The position numbers were made by a program, and so were the translations under genes. A stretch of 64,000 nucleotides of DNA from Candidatus Marispirochaeta associata (GTDB taxonomy: Bacteria; Spirochaetota; Spirochaetia; JC444; Marispirochaetaceae): positions 124,001-188,000 of the forward strand of contig JWTM01000292.1 of the NCBI GenBank assembly GCA_001749745.1, in the 5' to 3' direction. A model generated the notes under the pieces. It made no database searches, was not told where the DNA came from, and saw only the letters and a program-made list of their open reading frames with translations. Below, one piece after another: positions 17,664-26,180 of this stretch (positions are counted from its first letter, which is position 1; the number at the start of each line of letters is the position of its first letter).

Positions 17664-18368
17664 TTACCTCCCCGCCTCGACGCCCCGGACGGCGCCGGTC
17701 AGAAAGATCAGGCTGATCGAGAGAAAGTAGATCAGACTGCGGCTATCCAGAATCCCCCGGGCGATCGTGTCGAAATGGTAGCCCGATGAGATGTACTCCA
17801 CGCCTCGCAGCAGCACCGGCGGTAGAAAAATCAGAAAGCGGTCGACGAAGGTCAGAACAAGGCAGACGCCCAAGGCGAGAACAAAGGCGACGATCTGATT
17901 GCTGCTGGCCGAGGAGGCGAATAGCCCCACCGCGGCATAGGCCGCACCCAAAAGAAAGGCCCCCAGATAGCCGCCGACCACCGGCCCCGGATCGATTGAT
18001 CCGCTCGGTGCAATCAAGAGCAGATAGAGCAGGGTCGGCAGAAGCATAGCCCCCACCATGATCAGGGAGGCAAGATATTTACCTATGATGATCTCCACCG
18101 CTTCGACCGGCAGGGTTATCAGGGTCTCGATGGTACCGCTCTTCCGCTCCTCGGAGATCATCCGCATGGTCACCGCCGGAATGAAGAAGGAGAAAAGCAC
18201 CGGCAAAAGCTGAAAGAACCCCCGGAGCTCCGCCCGGTTGAAAATAAAGAAGGTCGGGAAGAAGAGCACCGCGGAGATAAAGAGGAATAGTCCGATTACA
18301 ATGTAAGCCATCGGGCTCTGGAAAAAGGAACCGATCTCCCGACGGGCGATAGTCAATGCCGTTCTCAT
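17664..18368 (-). CDS. ABC-2 type permease, GldF-like
   Basis: This 234-residue, six-helix ABC-2 permease contains the family hallmarks. These are ARREIGSFFQSPMAYIVIGLF at the N-terminus, the amphipathic segment MRMISEERKSGTIETLITLPV at about residues 68-88, and a C-terminal pair of helices near FLSISLIFLTG. It would pair with the ATPase encoded just upstream (4-base overlap) to form the membrane core. The combination with GldG-like and DUF4340 proteins places it in the Gld-type export family; cargo is unknown. Confidence 0.92.
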   Translation of the reverse strand: MRTALTIARREIGSFFQSPMAYIVIGLFLFISAVLFFPTFFIFNRAELRGFFQLLPVLFSFFIPAVTMRMISEERKSGTIETLITLPVEAVEIIIGKYLASLIMVGAMLLPTLLYLLLIAPSGSIDPGPVVGGYLGAFLLGAAYAAVGLFASSASSNQIVAFVLALGVCLVLTFVDRFLIFLPPVLLRGVEYISSGYHFDTIARGILDSRSLIYFLSISLIFLTGAVRGVEAGR

Positions 18369-19288
18369 TGCGTCAGCCCCCTGAATACATCCTCGAGCGA
18401 GTTTCTCATCTGGCTCAACTCATAGAGCCGCCAGCCCTTGGCAGCGATCATGGCGGCCAGATCGGGACGCAGATCCCGGGACCCGTCGGAGAGAACCTGC
18501 ACCGCCAGTATCCCCTCTCCGGATCCCTCGCCGATGAGTACCTCGCCGTTACCGGCAAGCTTTGCGCAGGCGCTCTCGAGCTCTTTCCGCCGGCAACCGC
18601 CGACCTGCATCAGCACCGTAACCCGGTTCCCGAAGCGGGCGGTCAGTTCGGCAGTCGGCCCGTCGGCTACCAGCCGTCCTTGATGCACAATCATGACCCG
18701 ATCGCAGAGCGCCTCGACCTCGGGCAGAATATGAGTAGAGATAATCACCGTCTTGGTTTGGCCGATCTCGCGGATCAGACGCCGTACATCGTTGATCTGG
18801 TTCGGATCCAATCCGGAGGTAGGCTCGTCGAGAATCAGAATATCCGGATCATGAATCAATGAGAACGCAAGCCCCACGCGTTGCTTGTAGCCTCGGCTGA
18901 GGTTCTCGATATTTTTGTGCATCACCTCCTCGATGGCGCACATCCGGGCCACCTCGAGGATCCTCTCCTCGTCGAGAATGCCGTGCATCCTAGCCGCATA
19001 CTGCAGATAGTCGTAGACGATCATCTCCCCGTAAAAAGGGGCCATCTCCGGCAGGTAGCCGATGCGGTTCTTCACCGCCGCAGGATCATCCCCTATCTCG
19101 CGACCGTCGATCTTGATCCGCCCCGAGCTGGGGCTCAAGAATCCGGTGATCATACGCATGGTAGTTGTTTTTCCGGCGCCGTTGGGCCCGAGCAGTCCGA
19201 TGATCTCTCCCTTGGAGATCGAGAACGAAAGGTCGTCCACCGCTCGGAAGTCGCCGAATCTACGAGAAACCTGGGCAAGCTCGATCAT
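18365..19288 (-). CDS. ABC transporter ATP-binding protein, GldA-like
   Basis: This 307-residue ATPase has Walker A GLLGPNGAGKTTTMRM, signature LSRGYKQRVGLAFS, Walker B ILILDEPTSGLDPNQ and a switch histidine in ISTHILPEVEAL. A C-terminal domain of about 80 residues follows the core, as in ABC-2/drug exporter ATPases. An upstream in-frame ATG at 19333 exists, but ATG 19288 has a near-perfect AGGAGG six bases before it and fits the family start (MIELAQVSRRFG). It is the first gene of the operon and overlaps the permease gene by 4 bases. Confidence 0.94.
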   Translation of the reverse strand: MIELAQVSRRFGDFRAVDDLSFSISKGEIIGLLGPNGAGKTTTMRMITGFLSPSSGRIKIDGREIGDDPAAVKNRIGYLPEMAPFYGEMIVYDYLQYAARMHGILDEERILEVARMCAIEEVMHKNIENLSRGYKQRVGLAFSLIHDPDILILDEPTSGLDPNQINDVRRLIREIGQTKTVIISTHILPEVEALCDRVMIVHQGRLVADGPTAELTARFGNRVTVLMQVGGCRRKELESACAKLAGNGEVLIGEGSGEGILAVQVLSDGSRDLRPDLAAMIAAKGWRLYELSQMRNSLEDVFRGLTQ

Positions 19289-19386
19289 TCTTGCCTCCTC
19301 CTGATGAGTAGCTATCTCTTCCTTCGTTTCCACAAAAATAGCGAGGCGCCTTCATTTTTGCAAGGGGAAAGGGTAAAATCGGAGCT

Positions 19387-20187
19387 ATGTCCGTCGTTAT
19401 CTGCACATCCTTCGTAGACTATACCGATAGCGTCGCCGCCGCGCTGAACGCCCTCTTCGATGCTCATCCGGAAGATACCCTTCCCAATTCGGGCCTGATT
19501 ATCCTCAAGCCCAACCTGACCACCGACAGCCCGCCGCCGGTGACCACCCCGGTAGAGTTCACCGAAGCTGTCTACCGCTGGATACGCTCCCGAAGCTCCG
19601 CGGAGATCGCTATCGGCGAGGGCTGCGGCAGCGGCAAAACCGAAAGGGTCTTCCGAAGCCTCGGCTACGAGGAGTTCGCGGATAAAGAGGGGATCGAGTT
19701 AATCGACTTCAACCTGGCCGAAACCGTCGAGCAGCGGAATCCGGAGGCCTATGTCCTCAAAGAGTTTCAGATGCCCAAAATCCTGCAAGAGGCCTACCTG
19801 GTCTCCCTGCCGATCCTGAAGGACCACAGCTTTACCGAAACCACCATCGCCATGAAGAACATCTTCGGCTGTGCCCCGGGTTCGGTCTACGGAGGCTCCT
19901 GGAACAAATCCAAGCTCCACTCCCCCTCCACCGACCTGAACGTGGTCGATATCTGCCGCTACCTCCGGCCCGATTTGAGTATTGTCGACGCGGTCACCGC
20001 TCTGACCGGAATGCACCTCTCGGGGACACCCAAACGGCTCGACACTATCCTGGCCGGCTTTGATCCGGTAGCGGTAGACGCCGTCGGGAGCCGTATGCTG
20101 GGGCACGATCCGGAGCGCCTAGAGTATCTTGAGAAGGCCGAGGGGATCATCGGAACACAAAAGGGGATTAAGGCCATAAAAGTATAG
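19387..20187 (+). CDS. DUF362 domain protein
   Basis: This 266-residue DUF362 protein carries the conserved stretches LIILKPNLTT near residue 40, EIAIGEGCGSGKTERVFRSLGY near 75, and PILKDHSFTETTIAMKNIFGCAPGS near 140, plus GFDPVAVDAVGSRMLG near 230. Longer relatives carry an added ferredoxin domain with CxxC motifs; here none is present. The biochemical role of the family is unsettled. It is transcribed away from the ABC operon, and its 3' end overlaps the convergent YdeI-like gene by 20 bases. Confidence 0.88.
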   Translation: MSVVICTSFVDYTDSVAAALNALFDAHPEDTLPNSGLIILKPNLTTDSPPPVTTPVEFTEAVYRWIRSRSSAEIAIGEGCGSGKTERVFRSLGYEEFADKEGIELIDFNLAETVEQRNPEAYVLKEFQMPKILQEAYLVSLPILKDHSFTETTIAMKNIFGCAPGSVYGGSWNKSKLHSPSTDLNVVDICRYLRPDLSIVDAVTALTGMHLSGTPKRLDTILAGFDPVAVDAVGSRMLGHDPERLEYLEKAEGIIGTQKGIKAIKV

Positions 20188-20758
20188 ATTCGTCCTCAAT
20201 AGGAATCGTCCCGTACATTTTACCGGCCTGGGTCTTTTTGATAAGATGTGCAAGTCTCTTCTCCATCTCTTCACGACGAAGTTGACCCGCTTCGGTGATC
20301 CACCCAATCTTCAGGCGACGATAAAGGGGAGGAAAGTTTGAGAAGGCATCCCACACCAAGCTGTCTTCTCGTAAGCGGCTCTCTATCCAGTCGGGTATTT
20401 CCCAGGGGTCATCGGGCGAGCCGATCTGATCAGCAATGGGAGCGAGGCCGGCCTCCGTAATCAATCCTTCGGCCAAGAGCTTCCAAACACGCTGGCGGTT
20501 AAGCTCGGAAAGAAAGGAGTTCCGCTTCCTGGGGCTTATACGCTGCACATAGCTCTTTTCATCAAGTTTCTTCGTGATACCATCGATCCAGCCGAAGCAG
20601 AGACACTCCTCAACTAGGTCATCGTAGCCTATGCATCGGATCCCGGTTGCCTTGCGAAAGCGTCGAACCCAGATCTCCGATGCGCTCGATCCATTACTCG
20701 CCAACCACGTTCGCCACACGGCGCGATCGACCGGATAGAAGATCTCACCGATTTCCAT
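20168..20758 (-). CDS. YdeI/OmdA-family protein
   Basis: This 196-residue protein is of the YdeI/OmpD-associated family. The N-terminal signature WRTWLASNGSSASEIWVRRF and the motif CFGWIDGITKKLDEKSYVQR are typical. The C-terminal OmdA-like region is AFSNFPPLYRRLKIGWITEA, then the basic helix LAHLIKKTQAGK. Family members have been linked to envelope stress and peptide resistance, but no enzymatic role is known. ATG 20758 is chosen because the family begins there; an in-frame extension to 20890 has no similarity. It lies 5 bases after the small OmdA gene and probably shares its transcript. GC content is lower than in its neighbours. Confidence 0.82.
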   Translation of the reverse strand: MEIGEIFYPVDRAVWRTWLASNGSSASEIWVRRFRKATGIRCIGYDDLVEECLCFGWIDGITKKLDEKSYVQRISPRKRNSFLSELNRQRVWKLLAEGLITEAGLAPIADQIGSPDDPWEIPDWIESRLREDSLVWDAFSNFPPLYRRLKIGWITEAGQLRREEMEKRLAHLIKKTQAGKMYGTIPIEDESILLWP

Positions 20759-20763
20759 ATTTT

Positions 20764-21021
20764 TTATCGATGCGGACAACCGGGCCAACAGCACGGACGC
20801 CGTTTTCCCTCCTTGAGTTCGGCTATAACTCTCTCGACATGATTCGCCCGGGTTTCCGCCTTCTTGACCGAGATTGTCCAGCAGATCCACTCATTTCTGG
20901 CAAGCGGCGTCAGGCCGTTCCACCTCTTTAATGCTTCAGGGTCCGCGATCAGCGCCTCTTCCAGATCATCTGAGACCTCATGCACAGTGCCGGTCTCGAT
21001 CCTCCTGAACTCGCCTTCCAC
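20764..21021 (-). CDS. Stand-alone OmdA (YdeI C-terminal) domain protein
   Basis: This 85-residue protein equals the OmdA/bacteriocin-protection domain alone. It has DDLEEALIADPEALKRWNGL, then PLARNEWICWTISVKKAETR, then the basic helix HVERVIAELKEGKR, which is the hallmark of the family. The GTG at 21021 has GGAGG six bases upstream. The last residues (PCCWPGCPHR) are unlike the family and may reflect a shifted end. It is followed at 5 bases by a full-length YdeI-type protein that has its own version of this domain, so this is a duplicate in tandem rather than a split gene. Confidence 0.78.
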   Translation of the reverse strand: MEGEFRRIETGTVHEVSDDLEEALIADPEALKRWNGLTPLARNEWICWTISVKKAETRANHVERVIAELKEGKRRPCCWPGCPHR

Positions 21022-21078
21022 ATCTGCCTCCTACCCGGTTGCCGCCGTGCGCTGATACTTTTCACCGCTCCCAATAGA

Positions 21079-21102
21079 TTAGTATAATACTAATAGTACT
21101 AT
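21079..21102. promoter_or_regulatory. Palindromic operator over a TATAAT box
   Basis: TTAGTATAATACTAA (21079-21093) is a perfect 7-1-7 palindrome enclosing TATAAT at 21083-21088. It is followed at once by a second perfect palindrome, ATAGTACTAT (21093-21102). The site lies between the divergent OmdA gene and the NTF2-like gene, so one regulator could control both. The -35 match (TTCACC, 16-base spacer) is weak. Confidence 0.5.
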
Positions 21103-21178
21103 CTGACCAAAAGTGAATAGATAGCATTGATCCGGCACACCTTGATCTTGGTGCGACATTTAGCACGAGGAGGCGAGA

Positions 21179-21553
21179 GTGGAAATTACCATACCGGACG
21201 ATTGCGGAAACTCTCCTCGAAAGAAGTTCCTGGTAGAGTTCAATCGCGCCTTCGCCGAAGGAGATCCGGAATTCGTACTGGACCATGTTAACGACGACAT
21301 AGTCTGGGATATGGTGGGAGGCAAAAAGCTGAGCGGTAAAGCGGAGATGCGAAAGGAAATGGAAGCGATGATGCCGGGCAAAGCCTCCGCCATGGTCCTG
21401 TATAGTCTTATTACCCACGGTCGGGAAGCAGCCTGTAACGGGGAGTTCCATTATCCCGACGGAGAGAAGATCGCCTTCTGCGACATATACACCTTTACGA
21501 AAACTACGGGGAATACACTGAAACGAATCACTTCGTACGCGACAAGCCTGTGA
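21179..21553 (+). CDS. NTF2-like (SnoaL-type) protein
   Basis: This 124-residue protein has the cone-shaped NTF2/SnoaL fold pattern. A helical N-terminus (FLVEFNRAFAEGDPEFVLDHV) is followed by NDDIVWDMVGGKKLSGKAEM and the beta-sheet segments EFHYPDGEKIAFCDIYTF. The family includes isomerases, ketosteroid-like enzymes and many proteins of unknown role, so no substrate is given. The GTG at 21179 has AGGAGG at good distance. Its end overlaps the DUF1801 gene by 4 bases, indicating coupled translation. Confidence 0.78.
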   Translation: MEITIPDDCGNSPRKKFLVEFNRAFAEGDPEFVLDHVNDDIVWDMVGGKKLSGKAEMRKEMEAMMPGKASAMVLYSLITHGREAACNGEFHYPDGEKIAFCDIYTFTKTTGNTLKRITSYATSL

Positions 21554-21864
21554 ATGGTTCAGAAGGACTATACGTATGCATCCGGATATTCAAGCATTCG
21601 GTCTGGTTCCTGGACGGGAATCCGACAGTCGGTTATAGCAAGCAGAAGGCCGGGATCCGGCTCATGTTCTGGAGCGGCGCCGACTTCGGAGAGGACGACC
21701 TAAAACCGGGCACGGGGAAGTTCAAGGATGCGTCGAAGTTCTATACCTCCGTCGAGCAGATCGACGCTGAACAGATCCAACGCTGGCTGGAAAAATCGAC
21801 GTTGATTCAGTGGGACTACAAGAACATATACAAACGAAAGGGCCGGCTCGAACGGCTGAAATAG
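21550..21864 (+). CDS. DUF1801-type protein, short form
   Basis: This 104-residue protein matches the C-terminal two thirds of DUF1801/YdhG-type proteins: WFLDGNPTVGYSKQKAGIRLMFWS, then GADFGEDDLKPGTGKFKDA, and WLEKSTLIQWDYKNIYK near the end. The usual helical N-terminal segment of the family is missing, yet the start overlaps the upstream stop by ATGA, so it may be a natural short form or a truncated gene. The function of the family is unknown (iron-chaperone-like fold). It is co-transcribed with the NTF2-like gene. Confidence 0.72.
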   Translation: MNGSEGLYVCIRIFKHSVWFLDGNPTVGYSKQKAGIRLMFWSGADFGEDDLKPGTGKFKDASKFYTSVEQIDAEQIQRWLEKSTLIQWDYKNIYKRKGRLERLK

Positions 21865-21886
21865 ATCGGCAGGTCAGGCATCAGCC

Positions 21887-21937
21887 TTCCGAGAAAGCTA
21901 TCCCCACTTGGGGGATTCCAATCTGTGGCTTTCGGAA
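21887..21937 (+). other. Nested hairpin in intergenic region
   Basis: This element sits in the 290-base gene-free gap between the DUF1801 gene and the FlaA-like gene. An outer stem (21887-21898 with 21928-21937, 10 pairs and a 2-base bulge) encloses an inner stem ATCCCC/GGGGAT (21900-21905 with 21911-21916). No T-run follows, so a simple intrinsic terminator is unlikely. It could be an RNA element or a processed 3' end. The rest of the gap shows only the promoter listed next. Confidence 0.35.
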
Positions 21938-22039
21938 CAGGATATAGCCGTCAGCTATTTGTCACTTTAAGGGATCCTCTACTGCTAAAGACCAACTGGA
22001 ACAATTGCTCGACTAAAACAACTATCGCCGAATTTTCGA

Positions 22040-22069
22040 CTGGCAAAGCGAACTCCTCCGCTCTATAAT
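22040..22069 (+). promoter_or_regulatory. Putative promoter of the FlaA-like gene
   Basis: A consensus -10 TATAAT stands at 22064-22069, about 88 bases before the start. The best -35 is the weak CTGGCA at 22040-22045 with an 18-base spacer. No flagellar sigma-28 pattern was seen. Confidence 0.4.
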
Positions 22070-22156
22070 TTAGACGAGGCATTGCCTGATACTACTCCGC
22101 CGTCTCTCTTCCCCGGCGATGCCCGAACCAAGAACTGAAAAGGGAGGAGAAGAGTA

Positions 22157-22876
22157 TTGAATAAGCTGGCTACCCTAACCATCCTACTGGTTCTCATAGG
22201 AGCCTTGACGACAACTGCGGAGGAGTCGGTCCTACTCGATCTTGATCGTTGTTCTATGACCGCCGGAAACTGGACCTCCGAGCAGTATCTGCAGACGGAA
22301 AGAGACTACGGAGCTCCGACTCGAGATCCATCCATCGCCGTACAAGCCTTCTCAGGTGCTGACGATCTACTCAACCTAAGGGGGGCGCTCACCACCTCCT
22401 ATCCGGAGGTAATAATCTACCCCAATATTGAAAAGCCCGGTGATCAGAGCGTATCAGGCTGCGGAGTGATCCGGAATGTAGGCGCTATTAAGCAGGTCAG
22501 CATGAATATCTGCTGCATGAGCGAGCCCGCCGCGGTATCGCTTGTGATGAGCGACGAACTGGATAACATATTCAGCGTGGGATTCGAGGTAAATACTCCG
22601 CAGGGGGCCTGGTACACCCTGAGCTTCGAGAATCCGACCTACTGGTTGGAACGCCGCTTTCCCGAGTTCCGGATACCTGAGCTTACGCTGATCGAGATAC
22701 GCGTTTCATCCCCGACAGTCCTGGCGTACTGGAACAAGCGAGCCGACGAGACGGCGCTCATGACCGAGGCGGAACGGGTGCATTATGTTAAGACCCATCC
22801 CGTCGAATCGGTTTCACAGAACTTCGATCTCTTGATCAAGGATATCAGCATCGTTCATGGAGAGGTTATCTGGTAG
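22157..22876 (+). CDS. FlaA-like flagellar filament outer layer protein
   Basis: This 239-residue secreted protein has an N-terminal signal peptide (KLATLTILLVLIGALTTTA, cleavage before EE). The core matches spirochaete FlaA sheath proteins: YPNIEKPGD near residue 97, GVIRNVGAIKQVSMNI near 108, SLVMSDELDNIFSVGF, and the C-terminal IKDISIVHG. FlaA coats the periplasmic flagellar filament, so this gene is the best taxonomic marker in the window. It stands alone, far from flagellar operons, and has unusual cysteines (CGV and CC near 100-120). The start is TTG 22157 with GGGAGGAG upstream. It may be a divergent paralogue rather than the main FlaA. Confidence 0.85.
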   Translation: MNKLATLTILLVLIGALTTTAEESVLLDLDRCSMTAGNWTSEQYLQTERDYGAPTRDPSIAVQAFSGADDLLNLRGALTTSYPEVIIYPNIEKPGDQSVSGCGVIRNVGAIKQVSMNICCMSEPAAVSLVMSDELDNIFSVGFEVNTPQGAWYTLSFENPTYWLERRFPEFRIPELTLIEIRVSSPTVLAYWNKRADETALMTEAERVHYVKTHPVESVSQNFDLLIKDISIVHGEVIW

Positions 22877-22908
22877 TGTTCCGTCCGGTTCTCAGGGACT
22901 GAAGGCTC

Positions 22909-23700
22909 TCAAGCCGCCGTCACCGGTAGTCCGTAGCCGGCGAAGATCTCCTCCAGCATCTGCATGGTCTCCCCGCTCGGGGGTTTCACCCCTTCGAGAG
23001 GATACTCCAGCCCCAGGGCCTCCCACTTGAACTTTCCCAGCTCGTGGTAGGGGATCAGCTCGACCCGCGCTACCCCCGGAAGGGTGCTGATCAACTCCGC
23101 CGTACCGCGGGCCGACTCGGGATCGTCGGTATAGCCCGGGACAATCACGTGGCGAATCCAGAACGGAACTCCCCGGGAGGCGGTGTACTCCGCGAAGGCC
23201 CGGACCGGCTCAGAGGATACCCCGGTTAGTTCCCGGTGCCGGACGTCATCGCTGTGCTTGATGTCGAGCAGAATCAGGTCGGTCGCCGATAAGAGCTCCT
23301 CCACCGCCGGCGTTAGGGCGGTGAAGCCCGAGGTGTCCAGGGCGGTGTGGATGCCCCTCTTCTTCAAGCGTTTAAAGAGAGCAGCGAGAAAATCGGCCTG
23401 CAGCAGGGGTTCTCCCCCGCCGGCGGTGACCCCGCCGCCGGAGGAGGAGAAGAAGGAACGATAGCGGAGGATATCCTCCTCAACCTCGTCCAGGGTTTTT
23501 ATGCACCCCGAGCGGGGATCCCAGCTATCCCGGTTCTGGCAGTACTTACAACGCAGCGGGCAGCCCTGAAAGAAGAGCACATAGCGGATTCCCGGTCCGT
23601 CCAGGGTGCCGAAGGTCTCCACCGAATGGATCCGCGCAACCTTCTTCTGCTCGGACGTCGAGGTAGAGATTCTGTTTCGATTACCCTCAAACCCTTTCAT
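22909..23700 (-). CDS. pflA: Pyruvate formate-lyase activating enzyme (radical SAM)
   Basis: This 263-residue glycyl-radical activase uses S-adenosylmethionine and a [4Fe-4S] cluster to place the radical on PflB. The cluster motif GCPLRCKYC has cysteines near residues 47, 51 and 54 (C-x3-C-x2-C). GGGVTAGGGEPLLQ is the SAM-binding glycine-rich segment. IHSVETFGTLDGPGIRYVLF at the N-terminus matches PflA proteins, here preceded by about 20 extra residues. It follows pflB by 3 bases, so the two are one operon. The enzyme acts in anaerobic fermentation. Confidence 0.96.
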   Translation of the reverse strand: MKGFEGNRNRISTSTSEQKKVARIHSVETFGTLDGPGIRYVLFFQGCPLRCKYCQNRDSWDPRSGCIKTLDEVEEDILRYRSFFSSSGGGVTAGGGEPLLQADFLAALFKRLKKRGIHTALDTSGFTALTPAVEELLSATDLILLDIKHSDDVRHRELTGVSSEPVRAFAEYTASRGVPFWIRHVIVPGYTDDPESARGTAELISTLPGVARVELIPYHELGKFKWEALGLEYPLEGVKPPSGETMQMLEEIFAGYGLPVTAA

Positions 23701-23703
23701 GCC

Positions 23704-25974
23704 TTAAATCCTCTCATGGAAGGTCCTGTTAATAACGTCCAGCTGCTGCTCCCGGGTCAGCTTGACGAAGTTGACCGCATAGCCGGAGACTCGAATCGTC
23801 AGCTGAGGATAGAGCTCGGGATGCTCCATGGCGTCCTTGAGGAGGGAGCGGTTGAGGACATTCACATTAATGTGGTGCCCGTTGAGGCCGAAGTAGCCGT
23901 CCAAGAGGGCGATAAGATTGCGCCCCCGCTCATCTCCGGCTTTACCCAGGGTTCCGGGTTCGATGGAGAAGGTATAGGAGATGCCGTCCCGGGCGTAGTC
24001 GTAGGGGAGCTTGGCTACCGAGGAGGCCGACGCAAGGGCCCCGCGAAGGTCCCGGCCGTGCATCGGGTTGGCCCCCGGCGCAAAGGGCTCGCCCTTCTTG
24101 CGGCCGTCGGGGGTCGCCCCGGTCTTCTTCCCGTAGACCACATTGGAGGTGATCGTCAGAATCGAGAGGGTGGGATCGGCCTCCCGATAGGTTCGGCGCA
24201 GCTTCAGTTTGTTCATAAAGCCCTTTACGAGCTCGACGGCCAGGCTGTCTACCCGGTCGTCGTTATTCCCGAAGGCGGGGTACTCCCCGTCGATCTCGAA
24301 GTCGACCGCCAGGCCTCGCTCATCCCGCACCGGCCGCACTCGCGCATATTTAACCGCGGCCAGGGAGTCGGCGCAGACGGAGATCCCCGCCACCCCGCAG
24401 GCCATGGTCCGGTAGACGTCCCGGTCGTGAAGAGACATCTGCAGGCTCTCGTAGCTGTAGCGGTCGTGCATGTAGTGAATGACGTTGAGGGTATCCATAT
24501 AGAGGCCGGCGATCCAGTCCAGGACGACCTCGAAGCGTCCTTTGAGTTCATCGTAATCGAGAAACTCCCCTTCGATCGGCGCCAGCGGAGGCCCGACCTG
24601 GGCGCCTGAGATCTCGTCCCGGCCTCCGTTGATCGCATAGAGCAGGGCCTTGGCCAGGTTGCAGCGGGCCCCGAAGAACTGCATCTGCTTCCCGATGCGC
24701 ATAGCCGAGACACAGCAGGCGATTCCATAATCATCGCCCCAGTAGGGACGCATCAGATCGTCGTTCTCGTACTGGATAGAGCTGGTCTGTTCGGAGACCC
24801 GGGCGCAGAACTCCTTAAAGGGCCGAGGCAGATTCTCGGACCAGAGCACCGTCATGTTCGGCTCCGGCGCGGCGCCCAGGTTGATCAGGGTTTGAAGCAT
24901 CCGGAAGGAGGTGGCCGTAACCAAGGGGCGACCGTCCACGCCCATCCCGCCGATACACTCGGTTACCCAGGTGGGGTCCCCGGAGAAGAGCTCGTTGTAC
25001 TCGGGGGTACGCAGGAAGCGCACGATTCGCAGCTTGAGAACAAACTGGTCGATCAGCTCCTGTGCTTCCTGCTCGCTTATCCTCCCCTGATCCAGATCCC
25101 GTTTGATATAGATATCCAGGAAGGTCGAAACCCGTCCCAGGCTCATGGCGGCGCCGTTCTGCTCCTTGACCGCCGCCAGATAGGCGAAGTAGAGCCACTG
25201 CACCGCTTCGGCGGCGTTCTCGGCGGGCCTGCGGATATCGAAGCCGTAGGAGTCCGCCATGGCGGCGAGCTCCTTCAGGGCGCCGAGCTGACGGGTAATC
25301 TCCTCCCGCAAACGGATCGACTCCTCGTCCATGTCCGCCGGACGGATACTCGTCTTTTGGGAGAGCTTATCTTCGATCAAGCGATCCAGGCCGTAGAGCG
25401 GAACCCGGCGGTAATCGCCGATAATGCGTCCCCGGCCGTAAGCGTCGGGCAGGCCGGTGATAATCCCCGCCTTCCTGGCCGCCTTCATTTCGTCGGTGTA
25501 GGCGCTGAATACGCCGTCGTTGTGGGTCGTCCGGTAGCGGGTAAAGATCTCTTCTACCTCCGGCGCCAGGGAATAGCCGTAGGCCTCGCAGGCCTTGGCT
25601 GCCATACGAATTCCGCCGTAGGGCATCACCGCCCGCTTTAGCGGCGCGTCGGTCTGGAGTCCGACGATCTTCTCCAGGCTCTGGTCGATATAGCCCGGGG
25701 AGTAGGCGTTTATGCCGGAGACCGTGTCGGTATCCACATCCAGGGTACCCCCTTTCCGGTTCTCCTCGGTAAGCAGAAGCTTGAGCTTCTCCCACAGTTT
25801 CTCCGTATCATCACTGGGACCCTGGAGAAACTCCGCTCCCCCGCTATAGGGCTCGTAATTATGCTGAATAAAGTCGCGCAGATCGATCTCGGTGCACCAG
25901 GTACCCTGGGAGAAGCCCTGCCAGGCCTGGTCGCGGGCGGCACTATCTGTCGACGAACTAGTTTGAGTCATCAT
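23704..25974 (-). CDS. pflB: Formate C-acetyltransferase (pyruvate formate-lyase)
   Basis: This 756-residue glycyl-radical enzyme converts pyruvate and CoA into acetyl-CoA and formate. The two active-site cysteines are adjacent at about residues 420-421 ([11 protein letters not shown]), and the radical glycine is near residue 731 in RVSGYAVNF. The glycine-loop region and the length match E. coli-type PflB. An ATG at 26010 is in frame, but ATG 25974 has AGGAG seven bases upstream and fits the family start. It is preceded by a promoter with a GntR-type palindrome and followed by pflA. Confidence 0.97.
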   Translation of the reverse strand: MMTQTSSSTDSAARDQAWQGFSQGTWCTEIDLRDFIQHNYEPYSGGAEFLQGPSDDTEKLWEKLKLLLTEENRKGGTLDVDTDTVSGINAYSPGYIDQSLEKIVGLQTDAPLKRAVMPYGGIRMAAKACEAYGYSLAPEVEEIFTRYRTTHNDGVFSAYTDEMKAARKAGIITGLPDAYGRGRIIGDYRRVPLYGLDRLIEDKLSQKTSIRPADMDEESIRLREEITRQLGALKELAAMADSYGFDIRRPAENAAEAVQWLYFAYLAAVKEQNGAAMSLGRVSTFLDIYIKRDLDQGRISEQEAQELIDQFVLKLRIVRFLRTPEYNELFSGDPTWVTECIGGMGVDGRPLVTATSFRMLQTLINLGAAPEPNMTVLWSENLPRPFKEFCARVSEQTSSIQYENDDLMRPYWGDDYGIACCVSAMRIGKQMQFFGARCNLAKALLYAINGGRDEISGAQVGPPLAPIEGEFLDYDELKGRFEVVLDWIAGLYMDTLNVIHYMHDRYSYESLQMSLHDRDVYRTMACGVAGISVCADSLAAVKYARVRPVRDERGLAVDFEIDGEYPAFGNNDDRVDSLAVELVKGFMNKLKLRRTYREADPTLSILTITSNVVYGKKTGATPDGRKKGEPFAPGANPMHGRDLRGALASASSVAKLPYDYARDGISYTFSIEPGTLGKAGDERGRNLIALLDGYFGLNGHHINVNVLNRSLLKDAMEHPELYPQLTIRVSGYAVNFVKLTREQQLDVINRTFHERI

Positions 25975-26028
25975 CGCAACACTCCTAAGAAAGGTATTTG
26001 AAGATTGCACGGAGGCTTTTCGATCAAC

Positions 26029-26069
26029 TTTGGTCTGACCAAATTACTATGTCTGACTTATTTTGTCAA
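26029..26069 (-). promoter_or_regulatory. pflBA promoter with GntR-type operator
   Basis: On the minus strand a perfect -35 TTGACA (26069-26064), a 17-base spacer and TAATTT (26046-26041) are overlapped by the perfect palindrome TTTGGTCTGACCAAA (26029-26043). A partial repeat, GTCTGAC, lies at 26051-26057 inside the spacer. TGGTC/GACCA half-sites are typical of FadR/GntR-family repressors. No such regulator is encoded nearby. Confidence 0.6.
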
Positions 26070-26143
26070 GTTTAACCCTACAATTGAGGCCGGATAAATC
26101 GCTTAGCTGATCGAAGATCAGAAAAAGAATATTTTCTACAAAG

Positions 26144-26172
26144 TTGACAATAATAACTTATCAAGTTAAAAT
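26144..26172 (+). promoter_or_regulatory. Promoter abutting the AAA ATPase start codon
   Basis: TTGACA (26144-26149), exactly 17 bases, then TAAAAT (26167-26172). The ATG follows after 8 bases and there is no Shine-Dalgarno sequence, so the mRNA would start at or next to the start codon. Confidence 0.6.
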
Positions 26173-26180
26173 TGTTATTT

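Noticed and set aside
20761..20890. Longer start for the YdeI-type protein
   Set aside because: The extra residues overlap the OmdA gene and are not part of the family; the motif begins at ATG 20758.
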